In this document: piece by piece, positions 24,928 through 32,488 of the stretch
How the letters are laid out: the number at the start of each line of letters is the position of its first letter
How positions within the stretch are numbered: the stretch's first letter is position 1
From: JBBIMP01 sp037444305
Lineage (GTDB): Bacteria > Acidobacteriota > UBA6911
Length of the DNA stretch: 64,000 nt
Assembly: GCA_037444305.1 (NCBI GenBank)
Contig: JBBIMP010000022.1
Coordinates: forward strand, 1-64,000
Direction: 5' to 3'
Made by a program: the position numbers and the translations under genes
The notes under the pieces: model-generated
The model's input: only the letters and a program-made list of their open reading frames with translations
Told to the model about the DNA's origin: nothing
The model's database searches: none

Positions 24928-26007
24928 ATGTGGGTTGATGTGCTGATCGTCGCCGTCAAAGCCGTGATCTTCGTCAGCGGCGTGCTGATGCTTACCTCCG
25001 TTCTGACCTGGATGGAGCGCAAGCAGTCGGCCGTCATGCAGGACCGCATCGGCGCCAACCGCGCCTCCATCCTGGGAGTGCGCGCCATAGGCCTGCCCCA
25101 CATCTTCGCGGATGCCCTCAAGATGTTTTTCAAGGAGGATTTCGTTCCGCCGGGCGGCGACCGCCTCCTGCACACGGCCGCGCCGCTGATCGCGCTCTTT
25201 TTCGCCCTGATGACCTTTGCCGCGATCCCCTTTGGGAACACGCTGGAGATTGCCGGCCGGACCATAGAACTGCAGATTCTGCCGCTGAACGTGGGTCTCC
25301 TCTTCATCTTCGCCATGATGTCGATGGCCATATACGGGACTTTTCTGGCGGGCTTTTCGTCGAACAACAAGTATGCCTTCCTGGGCGGGCTGCGCGCTTC
25401 GAGCCAGATGATCAGTTACGAAATAACGATGGGAGCGACGCTCGTGGGCCTCCTGATGGTTTTCGGCACTCTGGACCTGATGGAGATCAACCGCGGCCAG
25501 GGAGAGTTGCTCTGGGGCTGGCTCCCCAAGTGGGGCATCTTCGTACAGCCGGTCGGGTTCGTCCTGTTCCTGGTCGCGGGCTTCGCCGAGACCAAACGCG
25601 TTCCCTTCGACCTCCCCGAGGGCGAGTCGGAGATCATCGGCTACTTCACCGAGTACAGCAGCATGAAGTTCGGCGCCTTCTTCATGGCCGACTTCGTGGA
25701 GACCGTCCTCATCGCTTCGCTGATCGCCACGCTGTTCTTCGGCGGCTGGCAGGTGCCCTACCTGCAGCAGGACGGCTTCGTGCTCCCGGGAGGAACCTCG
25801 CTCAGCCTGCCGTCCATCGCAGTCACGCTGCTGCAGGTCGCCGCCTACGCCTTCAAGGTCTTCTTCTTCTGCTGGTTCCTCCTGCTCATCCGCTGGACGC
25901 TGCCGAGGTTCCGCTACGACCAGCTGATGCACCTCGGGTGGAAGATCCTGCTGCCGATCTCGGTCCTCAACATCTTCGCGACCGGGTTCGTCCTCCTGCT
26001 GCTATAG
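24928..26007 (+). CDS. nuoH: NADH-quinone oxidoreductase subunit H
   Basis: A 359-residue membrane subunit with about eight helices that forms part of the quinone site of complex I. Signatures include TWMERKQSAVMQDRIGANRAS, LPHIFADALKMFFKED, and AETKRVPFDLPEGESEIIGYFTEYSS. It is the last gene of the A-C-G-H cluster; nuoI-N are not downstream. It is convergent with a transporter gene after 48 bases. Confidence 0.98.
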   Translation: MWVDVLIVAVKAVIFVSGVLMLTSVLTWMERKQSAVMQDRIGANRASILGVRAIGLPHIFADALKMFFKEDFVPPGGDRLLHTAAPLIALFFALMTFAAIPFGNTLEIAGRTIELQILPLNVGLLFIFAMMSMAIYGTFLAGFSSNNKYAFLGGLRASSQMISYEITMGATLVGLLMVFGTLDLMEINRGQGELLWGWLPKWGIFVQPVGFVLFLVAGFAETKRVPFDLPEGESEIIGYFTEYSSMKFGAFFMADFVETVLIASLIATLFFGGWQVPYLQQDGFVLPGGTSLSLPSIAVTLLQVAAYAFKVFFFCWFLLLIRWTLPRFRYDQLMHLGWKILLPISVLNIFATGFVLLLL

Positions 26008-26055
26008 CCCGGAGCCCTGTGTTTGTGGGCGGTATCTTCCGAGAGCGGCATCCGC

Positions 26056-27582
26056 TCAAATGAAGCCCAGCGGCCCGCAGAGGCGCCACAGGACGAGCAT
26101 GGCCACCAGAAAGCAAATGATGTCCATCCAGATGCCGGCGCGGATCATGCTGACGATCGAGATGCGTCCCGAGCCGTAGACGATCGCGTTGGGCGGCGTG
26201 GAAACCGGGAGTACGAAGGCCATGCTGGCCGCCAGCGTGGCCCCCAGCACCGGCGGAACGATCGGCACTCCCGCCGCGCGCGCCACCGCGATCGTCACCG
26301 GGACCACCATGCTGGCCGAGGCCGTATTGGATGTCGTCTCGCTGATGAGGCTGGAGAAGATCGTCGCCACGGCCGTTATCGTCCACAGGCCGGCCGCCTC
26401 CTCGCCGCCGATGATGCCCTGGGCCAGCCTCCCTGCCAGGCCCGTGGAAGTCATCATCTCGCCCAGGCTGAGACCGCCGCCGAAGAGCAGGATCGTGCCC
26501 CAGTCGATCTTCACCGCTTCGCTCCAGTCGAGCGCGCCGCGCGGCGGCGAAAAGCTCACCGGCAGCAGAAAGAGCAGCGACGCCGCCAGCAGGGCGACGA
26601 CGCCCTCCTGGAGACGATCGCTCAGCAGCAGGAAGAGCGCGCTCTGCCGACCGGCGATGATCGCGACCGCTCCCGGCAGGATCCACAGGACCACGGCGGT
26701 GGCGAAGGCGATCATGGTGTAGGTTTGCCCCCTGCCCCAGGCCGGCAAGCCACGCGCCAGCCTGTCGAGCGCGGGCTCCAATCCCTCGAGCCTGCGGAGC
26801 GGCGACGGGTGCAGGAGCCGCATGACGAGAACCAGGAAAACGAACGCCCCTGTGGTGACCGGCACACCGACCAGCATCCAGTCGAAAAAGGTGATGCGCC
26901 GTTCCGCAAGGTCGTCCAGCATGCCGAGCCCGATCAGGTTCGGAGGGCTGCCGATGGGGGTTGACAGGCCGCCCAGCGTGGCGGAGTAGGCCAACATCAG
27001 GAGCAGGCCGGTGACGAAGCTTCGCCCACGCCTGCGGGATTTCTCATCCCCGTGGGCAAACAGATTGTCGAGCGTCTCGCCGATCCCGACCACGATCGGG
27101 AAGAGGATTGCAGTCGTCGCCGAGTTGCTGATCCACATCGAGAGCAGCACCGCCACCACGCCTACGGCCGTCCTTATCCGCTCCGGCGAATGCCCGACGG
27201 CCGGATTGCGCAGGATCATCAGCGCCACGCGCCTGTCCAGGCCGTTGACCGTCATGGCCCGGGCCAGGAGAAATCCACCCATGAAGACATAGATGATCGG
27301 ATTCGCGAACGAACGATAGACGGTTCGGGCATCGCCGATGCCCACCAGGACACAGAGCGAGGGGCCCAGCAGTGCCGTGGCCGGGATGGGGATGGCCTCG
27401 GTGATCCAGAAGACCATCACGAGAATCAGGATTCCCGAAAGGAGACGCTGGTCGTGGGGCAGCCCCGAGTTCACCGCAAACATGAGCAGCGCCGCCACCG
27501 GGCCGAGGATCAGCCCCGAACGGCGCCGCCAGAGTTCAAACCGCTCTTCCGCAGGAGATAGCCACTCGGCCGCCGTATTCAT
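26056..27582 (-). CDS. DASS-family (SLC13) sodium/carboxylate or anion symporter
   Basis: A 508-residue membrane protein with roughly 11-12 helices. Family features are FWITEAIPIPATALLGP, FMGGFLLARAM near the first third, MWISNSATTAILFPIVVGI (the SNT motif), and the second repeat LISETTSNTASASMVVPVTI. These paired SNT motifs bind sodium and substrate in divalent anion symporters. The substrate (dicarboxylate, sulfate or phosphate) cannot be decided here. The ATG at 27582 was chosen because the frame upstream has no membrane character. A GGAGG lies 14 bases upstream, rather far. Confidence 0.9.
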   Translation of the reverse strand: MNTAAEWLSPAEERFELWRRRSGLILGPVAALLMFAVNSGLPHDQRLLSGILILVMVFWITEAIPIPATALLGPSLCVLVGIGDARTVYRSFANPIIYVFMGGFLLARAMTVNGLDRRVALMILRNPAVGHSPERIRTAVGVVAVLLSMWISNSATTAILFPIVVGIGETLDNLFAHGDEKSRRRGRSFVTGLLLMLAYSATLGGLSTPIGSPPNLIGLGMLDDLAERRITFFDWMLVGVPVTTGAFVFLVLVMRLLHPSPLRRLEGLEPALDRLARGLPAWGRGQTYTMIAFATAVVLWILPGAVAIIAGRQSALFLLLSDRLQEGVVALLAASLLFLLPVSFSPPRGALDWSEAVKIDWGTILLFGGGLSLGEMMTSTGLAGRLAQGIIGGEEAAGLWTITAVATIFSSLISETTSNTASASMVVPVTIAVARAAGVPIVPPVLGATLAASMAFVLPVSTPPNAIVYGSGRISIVSMIRAGIWMDIICFLVAMLVLWRLCGPLGFI

Positions 27583-27844
27583 GTGCGTCCAATCTAACCT
27601 CCATCCCCCGCATTCGCAATGTGAAATCCGCGGGCCGGATCGGCTTGAAGCCACGACTGCGCATGCGCCGGCGGGGCGCCGACGAAGCGGGCGACCGGCC
27701 GGCAAGTGACCGAGGTTATCGAAAACGCAATGGGCAACTCAAAAGTGGTCCAACGGGTACCCCATGCCGAAGAGTAGAGTGGACGCCGCTGCGGGCGCGG
27801 CAGTTCGGGTCCGCCTGAGGATGCCTGTTGCGGGAGGAGCAAAG

Positions 27845-28567
27845 ATGGGGAATGGAGCAGGAAGGTTCAGACCGGAGGGCCTGGACCTCACTTCGGCCAT
27901 CCGGATCCTCCAGAACGCGGGCCGGGTCGATCCCACCAGGTTCGGCACGAACCGCACGGAACAGCTGCAGGCCCTCATAGACGCGCTTTGCGACCTCTCC
28001 GTTCATGACGGCTTGACCGGCCTGGTGAACGCTACCTTCTTTCAAGCTGCGCTCACCAGCGAACTGGACCGCTGCTTTCGGACAGGCCGGAGCTGCGGCC
28101 TGCTGATGCTGGACCTGGACCATTTCAAGAGTGTGAACGACACCTACGGCCACCACGTGGGCGACTTCGTGCTGCAAAGCGTGGCCGCTCAGCTGAGACG
28201 TTCGCTCCGGAGCATGGATACGGCCTCCCGCATCGGCGGCGAAGAGTTCGCGGTGATCCTGCCGGAGTGCAGCGCGGAATACGCCCTGCGCGCGGCGACG
28301 CGCATTCACGCTGCCGTCAATCCCCTGGTGCTCAGCGCCGGCGCCGAGACGCTTCGGATTACGGCCAGTGCAGGACTGGTCTGGACGGAACCGAAGATCA
28401 ATCCGGATCCTGCGGTGCTGATCGCCGCAGCCGACGAGGAGTTGTACCGGGCCAAACGCTCCGGGAGAAAGCGGCTCTGCCACCCGCCTATCAGCCAGAT
28501 GCAGGTAACCTCGGAGGAAAGAGCTGCGCTGGCGCTTTTGCGCCATCAGGAGGATTCGCATGGATAG
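27845..28567 (+). CDS. Diguanylate cyclase (GGDEF domain)
   Basis: A 240-residue protein with one GGDEF domain from about residue 65. It contains DGLTGLVNATFF, LMLDLDHFKSVNDTYGHHVGD, the active-site RIGGEEF, and an inhibitory I-site RSMD placed five residues before GGEEF, so product feedback is likely. The N-terminal 60 residues have no known sensor or membrane segment. The start at 27845 is preceded by a strong GGAGGAG; a longer in-frame start at 27764 lacks one. Its end overlaps the next gene by 8 bases. It makes c-di-GMP from two GTP and could act through the PilZ protein at 15847. Confidence 0.93.
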   Translation: MGNGAGRFRPEGLDLTSAIRILQNAGRVDPTRFGTNRTEQLQALIDALCDLSVHDGLTGLVNATFFQAALTSELDRCFRTGRSCGLLMLDLDHFKSVNDTYGHHVGDFVLQSVAAQLRRSLRSMDTASRIGGEEFAVILPECSAEYALRAATRIHAAVNPLVLSAGAETLRITASAGLVWTEPKINPDPAVLIAAADEELYRAKRSGRKRLCHPPISQMQVTSEERAALALLRHQEDSHG

Positions 28568-29357
28568 CAGAGGAACGGCCCGACGCTACGCGGTGGTGAG
28601 CGGAAAGGGGGGCGTGGGCAAGACCATGATCGCCGCGAATGTCGCGGCGGCCCTGGCCGAAGCGGGCGAACGCGTCCTGGTGATTGACGCCGATCTCGGA
28701 CTGGCCAATCTGGACGTGATTCTCGGCCTGAATCCGGCTCACAACCTTTACGATCTCCTGACGGGCAACCGGGGGATCGCTGAGGTGCTGGTTTCCACTC
28801 CGGCAGGGTTCGACCTGATCCCGGCAGGATCCGGCGGGCGCGAGAGCACCCGCCTGACTCCCGACCTGGCGGCAAGCCTCGAAAGCCTGCTGGAGGAACT
28901 CGACCGCCGCTACGACGTCATCCTCTTCGACGCCGGGGCGGGCATCGGTGAAACCGTGCTCGCGGTTGCAGGCCTGGCTCACCAGGTGCTGCTTGTGGCC
29001 ACGCCCGAGGCGACCTCCCTCATGGATGCCTATGCCACCTTAAAGATCCTCGCGACACGCCATGGCCGCAGGCAGTTCTCCCTGGTTGTGAACCAGGCCG
29101 ACCCGTCCAAAGCGGCGCAGTCCGGCGGAGCCGTGGCCGCACATCTGCAGCAGGTCATTTCGCGCTTCCTCGAGGCGGACGTGGGCGCGTCGGTACGGTT
29201 GGAATTGCTGGGCGCCATTCCCTCCGATCCGGCGGTCGCCCGGTCGATCAACCGCCGCCTCCTGCTTGCCGACGTGGCGCCGGACGCCCAGTCGACCTTG
29301 AGCGTCTCAAGAATCGCCCGCCAGCTGCAGAGCCCCGCGGTGGCGGACAGAGCCTGA
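28560..29357 (+). CDS. MinD/ParA-family ATPase, FlhG (YlxH/FleN)-like
   Basis: A 265-residue P-loop ATPase with the deviant Walker A SGKGGVGKT at residues 14-22, VLVIDADLGLANLDVILGL (Walker A' and B region), and YDVILFDAGAGIGE. This is the MinD/FlhG architecture used to position flagella or division machinery. The LGLANLDV stretch followed by DLLTG is closest to FlhG. AGGAGG lies 7 bases upstream. It overlaps the GGDEF gene by 8 bases, so cyclase and ATPase are translationally coupled. No flagellar genes are in the window, so the cargo is open. Confidence 0.85.
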   Translation: MDSRGTARRYAVVSGKGGVGKTMIAANVAAALAEAGERVLVIDADLGLANLDVILGLNPAHNLYDLLTGNRGIAEVLVSTPAGFDLIPAGSGGRESTRLTPDLAASLESLLEELDRRYDVILFDAGAGIGETVLAVAGLAHQVLLVATPEATSLMDAYATLKILATRHGRRQFSLVVNQADPSKAAQSGGAVAAHLQQVISRFLEADVGASVRLELLGAIPSDPAVARSINRRLLLADVAPDAQSTLSVSRIARQLQSPAVADRA

Positions 29358-29425
29358 TCCGGGCCGATTTGGGAAGGAGGATTATGCGCTCCCGCCGGGG
29401 CGCCGGCAAGCCTGCAATCCAAATA

Positions 29426-29447
29426 AATCTGGGGTCAGACCCGGATT
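29426..29447. repeat. REP-like palindrome
   Basis: AATCTGGGGTC followed at once by AGACCCGGATT forms an imperfect 22-base palindrome in the convergent gap between the ATPase gene and the SIS gene. The GGGGTCAGACCC core resembles repeats mobilised by REP-associated tyrosine transposases in other bacteria. No transposase is nearby. It may also act as a two-way terminator. Confidence 0.4.
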
Positions 29448-29540
29448 AAGCCAATAAATTCAAAGGTTTATTCGTGATATTGCCACCCGCAACGGTTTTT
29501 TCGTTTTTCAGGGGCAAAAAGGCAATCCGCGCAAACCAAT

Positions 29541-31628
29541 TCAATCTCCCCGAAGATCGCGGGAATCCTGTGTCGGGGAACCTTCGCCTGCTTTGAGCAC
29601 CGGATTGTTCCGGGCCAGGTAATCCGCAAGCCCTTCCTTCTCCAGAATCCGTTTGGCTTCCTGCCAGTCGACCGAGGACCGTCTGCGGGCAGCCTCCGCA
29701 ATTCTGATGATGCTCAATGCAACTTCTGCAGTCTCGCCAACCTCCATTTCCCGCACCCAATCCATTGCCTCGAAGAGGACTGCATTGGCCTCCTCAAAGC
29801 CGATATTCTGAACTGCACTCTGCGGAGCCCATGCCGCATTTTTCAGAACATCGTTGACATGCGTCATGATCAGGTGCGTCGCCCTCCCCACCAGCTTGAG
29901 ATTGCTGGGGCTGACGCTGGTCATTGTGTTGGCGACAACTCTCCCGAGAGCCGCCATCAGTCCCGTTGAGTGAGCGTTCAGCATCATTTTCAGCGCGATC
30001 TGCCGGCGTACTCCCAGCGGGTCGGGCGTATCATCCAGAAAGGCACGGACGACTACCCCGGATTCCCCGGGTGACTTCCCGATACTGGAATCCTCCGGCA
30101 GGGATTCGCGCCTGCCGACCCACAGGACAGCCGGAGCGGCTCCGCAGTTTTGGACCAATCGGACGAACCGGGAGAAACTGCGGGAGGGCTCCGCCAGTTC
30201 TCTCACTTCGTCATCCACCATGACAGTGACTCCGAGGTCGCCGGCCGCGGGACTGCGGTGCTCCGTGTTGAAGCGTGCGAAGGAAAAGTCGTAAAACCTC
30301 TCCTGATCGGTTCCTGCATTCCGGAGGCTCTTCAGCGCCGCTTCCTTGAGGTAGGGATCCTCTATGTCGGTCTGGAACCGGGCCTTGTACCGCGCCTCCT
30401 CCAGGCCGCGGAACGGCCGCCCGAGGAAGGTCCGCCAGGCGTCGCCCGCTCCCCCGGCCCGGGTCCAGACCTGCACCCAGCAGCGCCGTTCCGGCGCATC
30501 CACCCTGTCCAGCGGATGCAGGCGGAACGTCGGGCTTCTCTCGGTGTTGTCGATGAAAACGGTGATCAGCGCCGCCTCGGCGTAATATGTCGCCCGGCCT
30601 CCCCGACGGTAAACGGCCGCCTCCAGGTCTGTAAGCCGTGCCAGGTCGCCTCTGGCGCGGTCGACCGCCTCCTTGATGCGAAAAAAATCTCCGAGCCGCG
30701 CAGAGAACGGACGGTTGTCTTCGCATCCGATCTCCGCCAGTCCGGAGGCGGGCAGGAAACGGGATAGGAGCCGGATGACCGCGGCTTCGAGGACGATGCC
30801 CAGGACGAAGGTTTCGATCGTCGTGGCCTGCAGCCGTGTGGATCCGGTGATCGCCTGCGGTCCCGTGGTCAGGTTGATCTTGGTGATCGCGGGCTCCTCC
30901 AGCACCACCCTGCTGCGTTCGAAGGGCCGCAGGACTTCATCGGGATTGTTGTAAACGAAGTAAAGCTTGCGCCGCACCGCGGCCGGATCGTCAACCGCCG
31001 CCCCGCCGTGCTGTGCCAGCGCCGCTCGAACGGTGCCGATCACCGATGAGGTCTCGCCGCCTTCGGTGACGCAGACGACAACATCCCCCTTCCTGACGCC
31101 ATGATCTTCCAGTTGCAGCCTGCCGATGAGCTGCAGGTCCTCGAATCCCTCGAGCGAGCTGACCAGAGCGCGATCCGCTCCCGTCATTTCACCCACGAGG
31201 CGCTCTTCGATATCCTCCGGCAGGCTTCCCTGCAGATACTGCCAGTGCTTCGAGGCCCGCATCTTTCTCCAGAAGGGCCGCCAGAAGGTGCTTTCCATCT
31301 GCTTGGCCAGCCTCCCCGTGGCGCCGCAACCGTAAAAGTAAATGCGATGCCCCGACAGGACTGCTGAAACTACTGCCTCCACGGCCTGTTCCAGGGATTC
31401 CGGGGTCCGCGCCAGCTCCCCGACCTTGCGCGCGACGTCCTCGTCCACCGAAAGGAGCATTCCCAGCCCCGCTTCCGTGTCCTCGGCGATGGCGTAGCTG
31501 AGGTTCCACGTCCGAGGATGCCGCTGTTCGGTAAGCAAGTTGTGCAGGTGAAACTGGCCTTTGTGGCGGACGTAATCGCCAGACTGGTGCGACGGAACGA
31601 TATCCAGCAGCTCGAGAATTCCAGGCAT
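29541..31628 (-). CDS. SIS-domain protein related to glucokinase regulator/MurQ
   Basis: A 695-residue cytosolic protein. The first SIS (phosphosugar-binding) domain is around residues 80-310, with IYFYGCGATGRLAKQMES and VVCVTEGGETSSVIGT, motifs shared with N-acetylmuramic acid 6-phosphate etherase and the glucokinase regulatory protein. The second half has a weaker SIS-like region and a helical section ending VNTMTSVSPSNLKLVGRATHLIMTH. Twice the length of MurQ fits the GCKR-like two-SIS layout. It probably binds or isomerises an amino-sugar phosphate; the exact substrate is unknown. A perfect palindrome lies 37 bases upstream of the start. Confidence 0.8.
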   Translation of the reverse strand: MPGILELLDIVPSHQSGDYVRHKGQFHLHNLLTEQRHPRTWNLSYAIAEDTEAGLGMLLSVDEDVARKVGELARTPESLEQAVEAVVSAVLSGHRIYFYGCGATGRLAKQMESTFWRPFWRKMRASKHWQYLQGSLPEDIEERLVGEMTGADRALVSSLEGFEDLQLIGRLQLEDHGVRKGDVVVCVTEGGETSSVIGTVRAALAQHGGAAVDDPAAVRRKLYFVYNNPDEVLRPFERSRVVLEEPAITKINLTTGPQAITGSTRLQATTIETFVLGIVLEAAVIRLLSRFLPASGLAEIGCEDNRPFSARLGDFFRIKEAVDRARGDLARLTDLEAAVYRRGGRATYYAEAALITVFIDNTERSPTFRLHPLDRVDAPERRCWVQVWTRAGGAGDAWRTFLGRPFRGLEEARYKARFQTDIEDPYLKEAALKSLRNAGTDQERFYDFSFARFNTEHRSPAAGDLGVTVMVDDEVRELAEPSRSFSRFVRLVQNCGAAPAVLWVGRRESLPEDSSIGKSPGESGVVVRAFLDDTPDPLGVRRQIALKMMLNAHSTGLMAALGRVVANTMTSVSPSNLKLVGRATHLIMTHVNDVLKNAAWAPQSAVQNIGFEEANAVLFEAMDWVREMEVGETAEVALSIIRIAEAARRRSSVDWQEAKRILEKEGLADYLARNNPVLKAGEGSPTQDSRDLRGD

Positions 31629-31665
31629 CTCTACCTCATCAGCCGTCCCTGGCGCATGGCTAACT

Positions 31666-31684
31666 CTTAGCCATAACTAAACAT
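31666..31684 (-). promoter_or_regulatory. Perfect palindrome upstream of the SIS gene (operator candidate)
   Basis: ATGGCTAA (31666-31673) and TTAGCCAT (31677-31684) form a perfect 8-bp inverted repeat with a 3-base centre, ending 37 bases before the SIS start codon. Size and place fit a dimeric repressor site such as those of sugar-phosphate regulators. The regulator is not identified. Confidence 0.45.
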
Positions 31685-31884
31685 GCACCGGCAGCCGCAG
31701 AATTGACCCAGTGCTTTCCACCCGGCAATTGTCTCACAGATGAAAAAATTGAGTAAGGAAATGGGGGCGTTGTGATATTTTGTTTTCCCCGCATGCCGGT
31801 CAGGATGCGGTTTTCGGGCGGCAGTCGACTGTGACCCTCCCATTCTCCCGCGGCGAAGGAAGGTTGTCCGCGAGGACAGAAAGC

Positions 31885-31899
31885 TGTATGCACCATACA
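31885..31899 (+). promoter_or_regulatory. Palindrome upstream of the formate dehydrogenase operon
   Basis: TGTATG (31885-31890) and CATACA (31894-31899) form a perfect 6-bp inverted repeat with a 3-base centre, 40 bases before the first gene of the operon. It may be an operator overlapping the promoter. The arm is short, so chance cannot be excluded. Confidence 0.35.
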
Positions 31900-31939
31900 T
31901 AATCGCAAATCTCATTTTGTGCCCTCGAGGATATGGCAA

Positions 31940-32488
31940 ATGGTTGCTCCTACTAAAATAACGGGAAAAAGGCCACGAAAGACAATTTACCTTGGCGATC
32001 CACTCCTGGAGCCCCCCTCCCCCGAATTGGCCGACTTGCTGGAGCCCTTTCGAGGCAGCTCCGACTGTCTCGTGTCGGTGCTGCAGGCGCTGCAGCAAAA
32101 GTACGGGTATCTGCCGGAGCGCACGCTCCACTACACAGCCCGCGAATTGGGAGTACCCCTGGCACGATTGTACGGCGTGGCTACTTTCTACAACCAGTTT
32201 CTGTTCACCCCGCCTGGCCGGGTTCAGTTGCAGGTTTGTTGCGGCACGCCCTGTCATGTTGCGGGAGCGCCGGCGCTCGTCGACGAACTCAAGTCCCAGC
32301 TCCAGATATCGGAAAACGAGACCACGGTCGACGGCATGTTTACGCTCCAGACGGTGTTCTGCGTCGGCTGTTGCAGCCTGGCGCCCGTGATGATCATCAA
32401 CCAGGAGGTCAACGGGAGGATGAGCCCCGCGCGCATTCCTGCAATCCTTGAAAAATACAAAACCCTTCATGGTGAGGTGTCCCAATGA
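31940..32488 (+). CDS. NuoE-like [2Fe-2S] subunit of NAD-dependent formate dehydrogenase (FdsG-like)
   Basis: A 182-residue thioredoxin-like ferredoxin. The cluster ligands appear as C100-x4-C105 and C141-x3-C145 (CCGTPC and CVGCC). LQQKYGYLPERTLHYTARELGVPLARLYGVATFYNQF is the usual NuoE helical part. It begins an operon with a NuoF-like and a formate dehydrogenase catalytic gene, the fdsG-fdsB-fdsA order, so it relays electrons between flavin and clusters there. It could also serve complex I, whose nuoE and nuoF are missing at 22438-26007. ATG 31940 has GAGG 9 bases upstream. Its stop overlaps the next start by 4 bases. Confidence 0.9.
   Translation: MVAPTKITGKRPRKTIYLGDPLLEPPSPELADLLEPFRGSSDCLVSVLQALQQKYGYLPERTLHYTARELGVPLARLYGVATFYNQFLFTPPGRVQLQVCCGTPCHVAGAPALVDELKSQLQISENETTVDGMFTLQTVFCVGCCSLAPVMIINQEVNGRMSPARIPAILEKYKTLHGEVSQ

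Larger units (their letters stand above)
31629..31939. other. Divergent control region between the SIS gene and the formate dehydrogenase operon
   Basis: This 311-base gap lies between two genes transcribed away from each other. It contains two perfect palindromes (separate entries), one near each gene. No clear consensus -35/-10 pair and no convincing sigma54 -24/-12 motif was found on either strand. Confidence 0.5.

Noticed and set aside
24397..25932. Minus-strand frame across nuoG/nuoH
   Set aside because: Highly charged, Gln/Glu/His-rich shadow without domains; NuoG and NuoH are clear on the other strand.
31700..31939. Sigma54 (-24/-12) promoter for the formate dehydrogenase operon
   Set aside because: No GG-N10-GC pair with the needed context was found on the plus strand.
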